Shown: positions 10,951-22,891, counted from the first letter of the stretch. The stretch: 64,000 bases of DNA from Patiria pectinifera (GCA_029964075.1 CM057135.1:9946863-10010862); one strand, 5' to 3'. Notes: generated by a model not told the origin, from the sequence alone. Made by a program: numbers and translations.

Positions 10951-11113
10951 CAGTCAAACCTCAAGAGAACAGGTTCAACATTTGACATAAGCAGAGTTTT
11001 GAGTTAAGCAGGGTTGCGTATCATTATTATACTACTGGGGGCAATGGACTCAAATTTGTTTGAGTAAACAGTTGTTTTGAGTTATCGGAATTTGACTTAT
11101 GGGGATTTCACTG
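10951..11113. mobile_element. Probable Tigger/pogo-like MITE
   Basis: The segment begins CAGTCAAACCTC and ends with GGGGATTTCACTG followed by TA. The two ends are diverged inverted repeats, and AGTTTTGAGTTA-like motifs recur in both halves. The left flank is not TA, so the boundary or the site has decayed. Confidence 0.4.
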
Positions 11114-11455
11114 TACTTTGAAGTCTGCTTTTTATCATAACGGAAAAGTGTGTCGGTGGGGGGGGGGGGAGGGGAGGAGTTGATTCAATGGCCCATCCCC
11201 GGTAAAAAAAAAGGGGGGCCGGTAAAAAAAAAGGGGGGATCCCTCATTTATGCCCCCGGTGGTGTAAATGGTTACATGTACATGTACAAAATACACAGAA
11301 TGGAGTCTTGTTTGGTCAGTGATGTTTAAAGTTTTAATTTAAGGGTGGGGAACGGGACTTCAAAATAAATAGAAAGACATGTTTGAAACAAAAGAGTATG
11401 TCTCATTGAAAAAACAAGAAGTTAGTTAGGTTATTAACTGTTTTCTTTTTTCCTC
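11114..11455. other. Low-complexity stretch, no gene seen
   Basis: A G-run near 11157-11176 and two copies of a GGTAAAAAAAAAGGGGGG unit near 11200-11240 are the only structure. No coding sequence is recognised. Confidence 0.4.
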
Positions 11456-11460
11456 AGAAC

Positions 11461-12231
11461 ATGGTGAAGTTCACAAAAGCCGAGAGCCCTCTGCGACGAT
11501 GCCGTCTGCAAGATGGAGATCCTTTTTCATCATTGTCTGTGTTTTGTTTGCAGTACGTTTGTCATTCCCCTCCTGAGTCATGGTCCATTCGTCACTTGTC
11601 ACTATCTCCCATTTCCAACTCGTCTTAGCAAATAGTTCCGAGGTTGGTACCTCCTAGGGGACGTCGTCTGTCCATGACTGCTGGACAGTGCGCAAACCAG
11701 TTGATTCACAGTGAGGTAATTGTACTGGATGCAGTGTCATCAGAACAGATGAGGCAGCGTCCTCTCTGTTCAGGTACAAGGGCCAGCGTACCCGTCAATT
11801 GGCTGGATTCTGAGAAAAGGTGCAAACAGTCGGATAAACCGTCAGAAAACAGTCGGGATAAAGAGTCCGAACAGAGCATGGCAAAACAGTCTAAAGGAAT
11901 CAAGCAGTGTCTTGAGATATATACGAGTTCTATGGCCAGCGTGCCAGTTGACAGCTTGGCTGGAGAGTATGAACATGGTGTGGTGATACCGATTGGACAT
12001 TTGAAGAACCTGAACCGTGGTACAAGAGCAAAGGTATGTGAACTGAGACGAAGAAGAATCCACAAGCTGACCAGGAAGAGGGTTTGTAATCAGCGAGCTA
12101 TGAAATGGCTGAGTAGTTTGCTCACAAATTTTCAAGGAAATTGGATTAACCCCAAGTCCTCCATAAGCCCACCAAGTTTGAACTCCTCAAAACCTTCCTC
12201 AAAACCTTCCTCAAAACAAGTCAATGATTAG
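11461..12231 (+). pseudogene. Uncharacterised ORF with one in-frame stop
   Basis: A good splice acceptor (T-rich tract ending CCTCAG) is followed by ATG at 11461. That frame is open for 55 codons, meets a TAG at about 11626, then stays open in the same frame to 12231. The second part (about 195 codons) is basic and Ser-rich, with an Arg/Lys cluster around 12040-12085. A donor-like AAGGTATGT occurs at about 12031. The last 40 or so codons run into the IS630-type element, so the natural 3' end is lost. No family is recognised. It could be exons of a host gene, a pseudogene or chance. Confidence 0.3.
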
Positions 12232-12870
12232 GTTTAATGGCAATCGTTATAAGGGAATGCAACGGTTGCACTTCAAGCATTCAGTCTCCGACGTGGCCTC
12301 CATTTCTTTGCACACAGACTTCTGCCCTCCTCAGCATGTCATAAACAGCAACAGCAACCTCGGCAGTAACACGTTCTTGCAGGCCATCCAGGTCTCTTGG
12401 TGGAGTGGTGTACACCTTAGACTTAAGATGGCCCCACCAGAAAAAGTCCAGTGGGGTCAGATTGGGTGATCTTGGTGGCCACTCGACCAGCCGGTTCAAC
12501 GCGATGACGCGATCGCCAACAGTTCAGTGACGATCCTTCTCCTGTGCGGTGGTGCCCATCATGCGCCCACCAGACATGCCTACACTGTCCATTTCTTCTG
12601 CCAGGACGATAACGACGAAAATCATCGATGGCTGGCACGACATCTTCATTAATCATGTGCAGGTATTCATCACCATTGATGTAATTCCTGAAGAAAGGGC
12701 CAATGAGTGACCTATTTCCAAGCAAACCAATCCAGACTGTCAGTTTGTGCCTGTCGTTATTTCGTTGGTAGTCAAAATCAACATGTTTTTGACAACGTGG
12801 CTGATATTCCCTTACGTTGTGGGAATTCACCATGACGTTCAAGGAAAATCCGGCCTCGTCAAGGAACCGT
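12107..12870 (-). pseudogene. IS630/Tc1-type transposase, C-terminal half, inverted copy
   Basis: Read on the minus strand, this matches the C-terminal two thirds of the transposase at 13.3-14.07 kb, with the same NDRHKLTVW and PFF..YINGDEYLHMI motifs and the same 3' flank. Frames shift several times and about 20 bases are missing near the first catalytic Asp. It is the left arm of a large inverted repeat and clearly non-functional. Confidence 0.8.
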
Positions 12871-12967
12871 TACATAACAGATGTTACATAACAGAGTGTC
12901 ATGCTATGGCATAAAACTTAGGGTCCGCCTTGTACATCCCTACATTTCTGCATTGAATTGAGTCAAC

Positions 12968-14069
12968 ATGGTTCGTCCGCAGTACACACCACAACCGAGA
13001 TCATTTTTGGTAACAGAGTACCACAGTACTAACAGTGTCTCTGCAGTGCTTCGAAAGTTCCGCCAAGAGTACCCAAATGTACGCTGTCCAACACGAGTAA
13101 CAGTTTACAAAAATGTTAGGAAGTACCAGGCTACTGAGACAAGTCGGAATCTGAACAAGAAACATTCTGGTCGACCCAGAACTGGTCGATCTGCTGCAAA
13201 CATCCAAGCTGTCCGTGATGTCCTGGAAGCACAGCAAGAAGCAGATGCAGGTGGCAGGCATGACGGGAGGATAAGCTGTCGTCGTAATGGGGGTAGGGTT
13301 GGCCCCGGCAACTTTCAACAGGATTACTCACCTTGATCTGCATCTACACCCTTACCAAATCATCAAACGGCATCAACTCCTGCCCGGTGATCCACAGAGG
13401 AGGCGTCGATTTTGTACATGGCTTCTGGCACAGGGTCCACGGTTCCTTGATGATTTAATCATAGGTGACGAGGCCAGATTGTCCTTGAACGCCATGGTGA
13501 ATTCCCACAACGTAAGGGAGTATCAGCCAAATAGACAAAAACCTGTTGATTTTGACTACCAACGAAATAACGACAGGCACAAACTGACAGTCTGGCTTGG
13601 TTTGCTTGGAAATGGGTCAATCATTGGCCCCTTCTTCTTCAGGAACAACATCAATTGTGATGAATACCTGCACATGATTAATGAAGATGTCGTGCCAGTC
13701 TTCAATGATTTTCGTCGATATCGTCCTGGCAGAAGAAATGGACAGTTTAGGCGTGCCTGGTGGGCGCAAGATGGGGCACCACCGCACAGGAGAAGGATCG
13801 TGACTGAACGTCTCGCCGAATTGAACCGGCCCGTCGAGTGGCCACCAAGATCGCCCGATCTTACCCCACTGGACTTTTTCTGGTGGGGCCATTTTAAATC
13901 TAAGGTGTACACCACTCAACCAAGAGACCTGGATGACCGGCAAGAACGTGTTACTGCCGAGGTTACTGTTGTGAGGCAGGATGCCGCAATAATTAGGCGT
14001 GCTGTTTATGACATGCTGAGGAGGGCAGAAGTCTGTGTGCAAAGAAATGGAGGCCACGTCGAAGACTGA
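12968..14069 (+). pseudogene. IS630/Tc1-mariner superfamily transposase, one frameshift
   Basis: The N-terminal part (12968 to about 13280) has a helix-turn-helix region like the DUF4817-type transposases (start MVRPQYTPQ, later SGRPRTGRS). The catalytic part follows in another frame from about 13283, after a G-run that probably gained one base. DDE/D residues seen: GDEARLSLN, QDGAPPH and LTPLDFFWWG, with about 33 residues between the last two, so a DD34D-like spacing. The product would cut and paste DNA at TA sites in the nucleus. With the frameshift it is unlikely to be active. The 3' half and flank are repeated in inverted orientation at 12107-12870. Confidence 0.8.
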
Positions 14070-14216
14070 ATGCTTGAAGTGCAAACGTTGCATTCCCTTA
14101 TGACGATTACCATTAGACCTAATCACTGACTTGTTTTGAGGAAGGCGGATCCTGAGTTCAAACTTGGTGGGCTTATGGAGGACTTGGGGTTAATCAAATT
14201 TCCCTGAAAATTTGTG

Positions 14217-14495
14217 AGCAACAAATCACATGCCTAATTTCCCTACCACGGTGTTTGATTCTGTTTTAACCCTTTCACTTTTGTGCGCAAGCCAATTCAA
14301 ATCTGATGAAAGTTAATAGCTAGTGTTCACTCATGCAGAACAGCTGAGGTTTGATATGGTGGCAATTTAAGCATAAGACCTTGGTCCATCAATCATTAGT
14401 GACAGATTTTTGGAAAATTATGAAACATCCGTTTTCGATACATTTCTCTAAGTGTATCCTTTTTTTTGATACACCCTGTAGTGAGATGAACTTTA
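14217..14495. other. Gap between transposons, no gene seen
   Basis: No coding similarity is recognised. It may contain the 5' end of the Helentron that follows. No TC-type Helitron terminus could be fixed. Confidence 0.3.
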
Positions 14496-16205
14496 AAACA
14501 GAGCAGTTAAAGATAAAAACAAACCAAGATATCATAGCAATGCAACTTATAGAAAAGGTGTTTTAAAGCATAAAAAAGAGAATTATGTCAACAATCCGGA
14601 ATACAAAGAGAAAAAAAATAATTGTGCGAAAAGAAAATACCATTGCAATCCTGAATATAGACGGAGGCTTATCGATAGGGGGAAAACAAAGTATAACCAG
14701 AATCCCGAGTACAGAGAGAAATTGATCCATAAGGGGAAAATAAAGTATAGCCAGAATCCTGAGAACAGAGAGAAGTTGACCCATAAGGGGAAAATAAAGT
14801 ACCATGATGATGTAGGATATAGAGACAAGCTAGTAAAGTATGGAAATATCAAGTATCATAAGAATGTTGCTTATAGGCAGAAGAAAATAAAAAGAGTTAA
14901 ATGTAAATACCATGGTGATGCTACATATAGAAGCAAACTCATTGCAAGCATAAAAAAAGAAATACGATGTGTGAGTTCATACATGGCTAATTTAATAAAG
15001 TATGGAAAACAGAAGTATAAAATCAGTAGTAATTACCGTAAAAGTATGGCAGAGATGAATTACAGACGTGCTGTGATTGAAAAAGAGAAAAGACGTAAAA
15101 TTTGTTTTGTTACAAAGAAGTTTCGTGAAAGTATAGCTAGAGGACCTGAGTATGTTTGTGCTTGCTGTCATAAACTGCTGTTTCAAAATCAAGTTCTGAA
15201 GTGTAATTTGTGTAAATACAAAGATGAAACATGCATTAGTAACAAATATCTGCATACTTGTAGTGACCACTGTGAACCCCTGTGTATTATTGCAGAATCA
15301 AGCAGATCATGTTTATAGATATGTTATACCTGTCACAGGAAATTACTGGTTAATAAAGGCCCTGCTGAAGCTAATGTGAATAATGTAAACCTGATGGACA
15401 TCCCTGAGGAAGTAGCTTGTTTGAATACATTAGAAGAGCATCTAATTGCAATAAATGTACCGTTCATGAAGATGATTGCATTGCCGAAAGGTGGACAACA
15501 TGGTGTACGAGGTCAAGTTGTATGTGTGCCATCAAATATAACAGACACAGTGAAAGCATTGCCAAGACCTCAAAGTTATGATCAGATGATCCAAGTCAAG
15601 TTGAAGAGGAAATTGACTTATAAAGGATATTATCAATATCTGTTTGTGAGTAAAGAAAATTTGGAGAATGCTTTACGTTATCTTCAACATCAAAATAAAT
15701 GGTTCAGTGACATTGAAATTAATAGTACTTGGGACAATGCATTGTGTGAAGATAATGATGAAATTGATCAGTCTGTACATGACGTGAAAGAAGAAGCCAA
15801 AGATGAAAGTGATAACAGTGATGAGGAAACTGATGACGATCGTTTACGAGGCATTGCATTAGACACTTGTCTTCAGCCAACTAACGTAGGACAGGAAATA
15901 CTTGATCAGTATTTTGACGAAGTGCCGTGTGTTGCTCCTTGTGAAGGCAATAGTCCAATTAGAGTCCTAATGGAAAAGGGTAATGAAGCCAAATGCTTTC
16001 CAGCATTATTTCCGTCATGTCAACATATTTTTGATGATGATTGTGAAGTGAAATTGACAGTTTGCCGATATCTCCATAACTGATTGATGAATGTTGATAA
16101 TAGATTTGCAATGTGTACTCAATATATCTTTTATGCACAGTATTTGTCAGAGATTCAGAGAGTTAGGTCTAGTGTTTCGATTGCATTGCGAAAAGGATCT
16201 GATAA
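14496..16205 (+). pseudogene. Helentron N-terminal region: KxKY repeats, zinc cluster, DUF6570
   Basis: The frame opens at about 14496 after a stop, before the first usable ATG (14722). It contains about eight copies of a 17-19-residue unit of the type KYxxNPEYREKL. A Cys-rich zinc cluster (YVCACCHKLL, then CNLCKY) follows at about 15155-15280. An in-frame TAG (15316-15318) interrupts a segment that continues ICYTCHRKLL. From 15376 the DUF6570-type region runs (LPKGGQHGVRGQVVCVPSN), then an acidic linker. A TGA stands at 16081-16083, after which the same frame continues to a frameshift in an A-run near 16205. DUF6570 commonly precedes the Rep domain in metazoan Helitron-like proteins. Confidence 0.75.
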
Positions 16206-17050
16206 AAAAGTATAATGGTGACAGTGTGGATGCCTCCATGATCAATGACAGGGACCAATTACAAGATATTTTGAAGTCAGACAGTGGATACAAATTTCTC
16301 AAGCCAATTCGTGGTACACCCCCATACTGGCTAGCAGCACAGAAAGATGTTTTAGCTATGATCAGACAGTTAGGAATACCAGCATGGTTTTTTTCATTTT
16401 CTGCAGCAGATATGCGATGGCCTGAGGTAATCAATACAATTTTAAGACAGCAAGGTGATTCTAGAGATGTGAAAGATTTGGACTGGAATGAGAAATGTAC
16501 CATATTGCGAAGTAATCCTGTAACTGCTGCGAGAATGTTTGATCAGCGATTCCATACGTTTCTGAGAGATGTAATACTGTCCAGAGCTGAACCGATAGGA
16601 CAAGTCAAAGACTATTTTTACAGAGTAGAATTTCAACAAAGAGGATCTCCATATACACATTGTCTTTTCTGGATTGAAAATGATCCGAAGTTGGAAGATG
16701 ATAGTAAAAGAGAGGTTGTACAGTTTGTTGACAAATACATAACTTGTAAATTACCATCAAAGGACAACGATGAAGTATTACATGAAATTATTAGTCACGT
16801 ACAGTTGCACAGCAGAAAGCATTCCAAGTCATGTAAAAAGAAGGGTACTGAGTGTAGGTTTTATTTCCCAAGACCTTCATCTGAACGAACATTCATTACT
16901 GAGCCCATGCCAACAGATGATGAGGATGAAACTAATGGTGAATGCAGTGAACGAAATAAGGCTAAGGAATTGCTGCAATCAATATGGACTGCAATACAAA
17001 AAAGTGAGAATGAACACATGCAACCAATGAATTGTTTGCAAGCATAAATC
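16084..17050 (+). pseudogene. Helitron Rep nuclease (Helitron_like_N), HUH-type, broken
   Basis: The start ([14 protein letters not shown]) is in the upstream frame. After the A-run near 16205 the frame shifts, and motifs such as GTPPYWLAAQKD, PAWFFSFSAADMRWPE and RGSPYTHCLFW follow. The last is the HUH site, but its first His is Tyr (codon TAT) where relatives have His. HUH nucleases bind a metal through both His and use Tyr to nick DNA in rolling-circle transposition. A further frameshift occurs near 17040. Confidence 0.75.
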
Positions 17051-18055
17051 TGACACAAAGTGATTTTGAAAAAGCTAACAATGTGTTAAGTTGCAAAGCA
17101 AGTTTAGTTCATAAGAGACAGCCACAAGATGTATGGGTTAATTGGTACAATCCACATTTGATAAGATGTTGGAACGCAAACATGGATATTCAGTACATTT
17201 GTGACGCTTATGCTTGTGTTGCTTACGTGGCATCGTATATATCCAAAGCTGAACGTGAAATGGGTATGTTGTCACACGCTCAGGCAGAGGCTCAGCAAGA
17301 AAATTTGAATGCAAGACAGGGCATGAAGGAAATTGGCCGTGTGTATTTACATAACCGTGAAGTATCAGCACAAGAAGCAGTATATCGTGTCTGTAATCTG
17401 AGATTGAAAGAAGGATAAAGGAAAGTGGGATTTATACCTGTCGGTGAAAATCCAATAAGAATGAGTAAGCCTCTGAGTGTTATTCAAAGTACATGTAATG
17501 AAGATGATGATAATATTTGGATGACTAGTGGAGTTGATAGGTATCTAGCAAGACCAAATACTGATGAATTTGAGACAATGTGCTTGGCAACATTTTGCTC
17601 AGATTATAGGGTAATTTATACAAACATGGCTAAAACAACTCGTTTGCCAAAACATGCAATGAAGAATGGTTTAGGGCACATACAGAAACGTAGTCGAACT
17701 GATCCAGCAGTGATAAGATTTTCTAGATTTTCAGTATCAAAATGTCCTGAAAAGTACTACCAGAGCAAGTTGCAGTTGTATCTGCCATATCGTGTTGATG
17801 TCCAGTTGAAACCACAACAGTTTGAAACATTTGAGGAATTTTATAGAAATGGCGTTATTAAGTTTGGTGGTGTGTGAAAACCTGTGAGAATTATTGTGGA
17901 AAGAAACCAGTCATTGTATGAAGCTAATGATAAGGCAGTAGATGAAGCTGAGGAAATGCTGGAGAAGACGCTAGGGCATTGATAGCTCCAGAAACTGGGA
18001 AGGACAGACTTGAATGTGAAGGACAGCAACAAGCATAAGTAAAAGAGAGTGACAA
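17032..18055 (+). pseudogene. Helentron Rep C-terminal part and linker
   Basis: This continues the Rep region with [12 protein letters not shown], which holds the paired tyrosines expected for the nicking site. In-frame stops are at 17416-17418 (TAA) and 17875-17877 (TGA), and a frameshift lies near 17980. The part from 17425 to 17870 ([22 protein letters not shown]) is typical of the segment between Rep and helicase. Confidence 0.7.
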
Positions 18056-18074
18056 TGAGTCCGATATTCCTGAT

Positions 18075-19570
18075 TTGAAATCCAAGAAAAATGATGATAT
18101 GAAATATACAATTGAGCCACACAGATTAATTGTATGCAAACAAGAAGCAATGAATTTATTAAGGTGTCTCAAAGCTAAACAAAAACGGGTGTTTTATAAA
18201 GTGAGACAATGGTGTTTAAACAAAGTGAATGGTAAAGATCCTGGTCCGTTTCGTGTTTTTGTCACTGGTGGAGCAGGAACAGGCAAAAGCCATTTGATTA
18301 AATGTATATATTACGAGGCAACAAGACTCTTTGGAAGAATGGTAGAAGATCCAGACGACATCTCAGTTTTACTTACAGCGCCTACAGGTGTTGCTGCATA
18401 TAATATACATGTTGCTCCAATTCACAGTGCTTTGTCAATAACAACAAATGTCAGATTGCCATATCAACCTCTGAGTGAAGAAAAGATCAGTACAATACGA
18501 CATAAATTAAGACAACTACAAATTCTAATTGTTGACGAGATCTCGATGGTGGGTCATAAACTCTTGTGTAATGTTCATGGTCGTCTGCGACGGATAAAAC
18601 AATCAAGGAATCTAGTCCTTTTGGAAATGTCAGTGTATTAGCCGTTGGTGATTTTTATCAGTTGCCCCCAGTAAAAGCGAAATCTTTGTACCAGACTGAT
18701 GTTACAAGTGACTTGTGGAATGATAAGTTTGTCAAAGTAGAACTAACTGAGATAATGAGACAAAAGGATGATGCACAGTTTGCTGAAGTATTTAATAGGT
18801 TACGAATCAGAAAGAGAAAGGAAAGTTTAGGAGCTGATGATAAGAGACTGTTACAATCACGTGAGACTGGAGAAGATTGGACTGATGCTGTACATATTTA
18901 TCCTTGCAATAAACAAGTCGATGAGAACAATACACAGACTCATTTTACTAAGTGTTCAGATTGTGTATGTGTTCTTGCTAAAGATTTCCAGAAAGATGCC
19001 AAAAGTGGGAAAATGATATCAGTTCGGAAATCAGTCAATAAATCCTCAATGACCAATTTACCTGATTCTTTGTGGCTTGGTGTTGGTGCTAGAGTCATGC
19101 TTACAAGGAACCTTGATGTATCTGATGGACTTGTTAATGGAGTATTTGGAATTGTAAATGCCAGTGTAACATTACCTAATGAGCAGTCACCTAAGTTGGT
19201 TAATGTTAAATTTGACAATGACAATATTGGATCAAAATTGAACAAAAGTCCTCTATAAATGATATAGATGTTGTTGGTATTGAAATGGTAGAAGAAAACT
19301 TGTATAAACAGTGTGTCCGACATCAGTTTCCACTCAAGTTAGTTTGGGCATGTACAGCTCACAAGGTTCAGGGTATGAGTTTGGAAAAGGCAGTTGTAAG
19401 TTTGAACCATACATTTTCAGCAGGACAGGCTTATGTTAGTTTGAGTAGAGTTGTTTCACTGAATGGTCTTGTGATAGAAGGGTTTGATGAGAAGTACATT
19501 TATTGTAATGATGCAGTTGCTGAAGCAATGAGTACAATGTCATCGTACATTGAGGAGTCTGATGAGAAGG
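18075..19570 (+). pseudogene. Helentron PIF1-family helicase, two frameshifts
   Basis: Superfamily 1B helicase motifs appear in order: Walker A GGAGTGKS (about 18267), TAPTGVAAY, Walker [11 protein letters not shown] (about 18525), GDFYQLPPVK after a frameshift near 18620, a GARVMLTRNLD segment (about 19085), then, after another shift near 19240, TAHKVQGMSLEKA and YVSLSRV (about 19350-19450). The enzyme would unwind DNA during rolling-circle transposition. The break points separate three frames, so no intact helicase is made. Confidence 0.8.
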
Positions 19571-19599
19571 GAAGTAATAATGTAGGTGATCAAAATGAA

Positions 19600-20347
19600 A
19601 TCAAGGGTGATGTACATGTATGTGTTAGCACAAGCATTGCTATGCATAATATTCAAGGACTTCAGGCACATGTAATGGATTTGAAAAGTAATGATGAAAT
19701 GTTGTCGTGTGATTTCATTTGCCTAACAGAAACATGGACTGACAAAGACTTTGATTGTGATATGGATATGATTGATTACAAATGGTATCATCAACCAAGA
19801 AGTATGTCTTATGAGAACTCTAGTCGTGTGGCAAGTACGTTAAAAGAACAGTGTCATGGAGGTGTAGCTATATGTGGCAAAAAGGACAGAGTGTTCAGTA
19901 GGATACATTTGCCAGTCAACAATGTTGAATACATCGCATTCCAGTTACATGTAATTTCAAACGAGTCATTACCAGAAGTTGTTGTAATAGTTTACCGACC
20001 ACCATCATATACTTAAAGCAATTTACATATACATTATAGGTGCTTGAAATGTTGTTGAATGAGATACACAAGAATTCAAACAAGTGCATTGTTTATGGGT
20101 GATTTTAATGAAGATCTCATGAAAAAAAGAGTCTTGTGTGAAGAAATTGATGGATGATCATGGATATAATCAGTGTGTAAGTGATGCAACAACTGAAAAA
20201 GGCACTTTACTTGACCATGTTTATGTAAGAAACATTGATTGTTTTCATGTTGAAATTAGTCCAACTTACTTAGTAATAGCTACCATGAAGCAGTCATTAT
20301 TTGGTTGTGACTTTATGAATGATTTAGTTCGTATTGCGCAATTTTGA
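19600..20347 (+). pseudogene. Helentron endonuclease (EEP/apurinic-type) domain, broken
   Basis: Following the helicase in frame: HNIQGLQAHVMDL, CDFICLTETW, GGVAICGKK and VVVIVYRPPS. After a frameshift near 20016 come the residues MGDFNEDLM (about 20100) and LLDHVYVRN (about 20210). These are the usual motif series of exonuclease-endonuclease-phosphatase domains in retrotransposons and Helentrons. At least two frameshifts are present. Confidence 0.7.
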
Positions 20348-20365
20348 AACATGCTTTACTTGTAT

Positions 20366-20980
20366 TAAACCAGACGAATAAACCAGATGGATCAATAGTC
20401 ATGTAAACCAAACGATGAGTAGTCGTGTCAACCAGACAGATAAATCCAGACAGATCAACAGTCTTGTAAATCAGACGGATTAATAGTTGTGTAAACCAGA
20501 CGAATCAGTAGTCGGGTAAATCAGACGGATCAATAGTTGTGTAAACCAGAAGGATTAGTAGTCGTGTCAACCAGACGGATCAGTAGTCGACCCAACCAGA
20601 CGAATAAATCCAGACAGATCAATAGTCGTGTAAATCCAGACAGATCAATTGTCGTGTAAATCAGACGGATCAATAGTGGTGTAAACCAGACAGATCAGTA
20701 GTCGTGTCAACAAGACGGATAAATCCAGACAGATCAATAGTCGTGTAAATCCAGACAAATCAATAGTGGTGTAAATCAGACGGATCAATAGTGGTGTAAA
20801 CCAGACGGATCAATAGTCGTGTCAACCAGATGGATAAATAGTTGTGTAAATCAGATGGATAAATACCGGTATTTATGTAAACCAGTCGGTTCAATAGTTT
20901 CGTAAACCAGTCAGATAGTCGTGTAAAGCAGACGGATTAATCGTCGTGTAAACCAGAAGAATAAAATGTAGTGTAAATCA
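20366..20980 (+). repeat. 25-bp minisatellite (GTAAACCAGACGGATCAATA-type)
   Basis: About 24 imperfect copies of a unit of roughly 24-26 bases, GTGTAAACCAGACGGATCAA followed by TAGTC, with variable spacer length. It follows the Helentron endonuclease directly. Similar arrays occur inside Helentron ends, so it may be part of that element. Confidence 0.85.
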
Positions 20981-20994
20981 GTCCATCTGTTGAT

Positions 20995-21790
20995 CAATGT
21001 ATGATGACAATCACTGACAATAGCTGTGGAGCATCGTTGTCACATTCACAGCTGAATGTTGCATTTCATCAATAATTTTGTTAATTGGTGGATGACCATG
21101 ATTATACTCGCTATTACTGTGGAGCATCGTTGTCACATTCATAGTCTGAGTGTTGTATTTCACCAATCCTTGTGTTCATCGGTGGAAAACGATGATTACT
21201 CACTGTAAATGTGGAGCATCATCGTTGTCACATTCCCAACTAGGTGTGGCATTTCATCAGTTCTTCTGTTCATTGGTGGTTGTTGACGATTAATCACTAT
21301 GACTGTGGAGCATCGTTGTCACATTCACAGTTGAGTGTGCCATCTCACGGAGTCCGTCTGCTCATCAGTGGATGATGAGTATTACTCACTAACACTGTGA
21401 AACATCGTTGTCACATCCATAGCTGAGTGTGGCATCTCATGGAGTCCGTCTGCTGATCAGTGGATGATGAAGATTACTCACTATGACTGTAGAGCATCGT
21501 TGTCACATCCACAGCTGACTGTGGCATTTCACCAGTCCTTCTGTTCATCGGTGGTTGTTGACGGTTACTCACTATGACTGGGGAGCATCCATGTCACATT
21601 CACAGCTGAGTGTGGCATTCCACCAGTCCTTCTGTTCTTCGGTGGTTGTTAACGATTACTCACTTTGACTGTGGAGCATCGTTGTCACATTCACAGCTGA
21701 GTGTGGCATTTCATTAATCCTTCTGTTTATGTATGGATGATGACAATAATTGTGGAGCACTGATGCCACACTCGCACCTTCAGCCTTGCA
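20995..21790 (+). repeat. ~92-bp tandem repeat, about nine copies
   Basis: Units start near 21027, 21118, 21210, 21304, 21396, 21487, 21579, 21670 and 21752, each with CTGTGGAGCATCGTTGTCAC followed by a TTTCATCAGTCCTTCTGTTC-like half. The copies diverge moderately. It encodes nothing and is distinct from the 25-bp minisatellite beside it. Confidence 0.85.
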
Positions 21791-22890
21791 GATTGGCACT
21801 CGTTTATCGAACAACAGTTGATGATGACTATCATTCTTCAATTATGGGCCCTGGGCAGAAGGTTCCCCTTGATAATGGTAAGAAAAATTTTGGCTAAAAG
21901 AAAAACAGGAAGACACTTTGGATTTCCATTCACATGCTGAGATCATTACGTAAGCGTACGCTGTACAGTTGAACCCTGAAAAGAGCTGTGTTAATCCTGC
22001 TTACATGTATAACAAACTTGGTTTGGTTGGTGGTCCTCCGAAATATTCCATCTAGGGAATTTAAACTGGAGGTGTGGTGTAGTGAGAGTGGTCAGGATTA
22101 GATTTTGTCACAAAGTGCATTCTTGAAGGAGTCAGGTTTGTTAAGCGCCACCGTTGAGTCCGGGAGGTCATTCCAATTTTTAAGTGTTCTTTAAAAAAAA
22201 ATGAGGATGCATATATATCGGTCCTGGCCTGGTTGAGTTGGAACTGTCTGTTGTGTCCTCTTCGTGGTCTTCCAGTTTTTTGGGAGATGTATTTGGTATA
22301 GTCGATGTCCATTAGTCCATTCAGGATTTTAAAGAAACAAGCAAAACTTTGGTTCCCAAGTCTTTTTTCTTTGTATTCCTGTTTTTTCCATTACGGTGAA
22401 TATAAGGTACCTGTTACAAGTATAACAACGTCATTTTTAACCCTAACTCCATAGGCGTTTTTGCTAGGATGTAGCCTCAATCCTGCCAAATCCTCGAATT
22501 GGCCTCGTGGAAAAATAGCATATAGCGTCAATCCTGCAAATTCCTCCATTATTTCTGACCACTGCCTGAATCCTGCAAAATCGTGCGGCAATGACTGTCA
22601 ATATGTTGAGGCTTGGCCAGTGACATCCTGGAGCAGTACGGAGGATTTCAAGCATAATCCAGGCCTACATTTATGCAAGGCTGAGTAAAAACAACACAAG
22701 GTCCGGCCCAAGACCTCGACAAAGAGCATCCTATGAAATCAGTAAACGGACGTTGGCCATGTAACCTCAATCCTCCAAATTCCTCCACTTTGGCACAGAA
22801 GATTTTGAAGGATTCAGGGCGAAGGACCTTCTTATACATGTATTTTCTTAAGAAGTAGTGTAGCGGGACATTCCATGTCACTTTTTTGTC
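21791..22890. other. No gene seen
   Basis: About 1.1 kb without recognisable coding sequence. A motif CTCAATCCTGCAAATTCCTC recurs in variants at about 22470, 22530, 22565 and 22767, suggesting an old diverged repeat. Nothing else is supportable. Confidence 0.4.
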
Positions 22891-22891
22891 G

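Larger units (their letters stand above)
14496..20980 (+). mobile_element. Decayed Helentron (Helitron-like rolling-circle element)
   Basis: The order is Lys/Tyr repeat region, zinc cluster, DUF6570, Helitron-like N/Rep, PIF1-family helicase and exonuclease-endonuclease-phosphatase domain, all on the plus strand. A C-terminal endonuclease is characteristic of the Helentron branch. The frame is broken by at least four in-frame stops (15316, 16081, 17416, 17875) and at least five frameshifts (near 16205, 17040, 17980, 18620, 19240). The minisatellite from 20366 may belong to its 3' end, as Helentrons often carry such arrays. Neither terminus is identified. Confidence 0.8.

Noticed and set aside
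20366..20980. CRISPR-like regularly spaced repeat
   Set aside because: Units are contiguous and degenerate with no unique spacers, and the sequence is eukaryotic, so it is a minisatellite.
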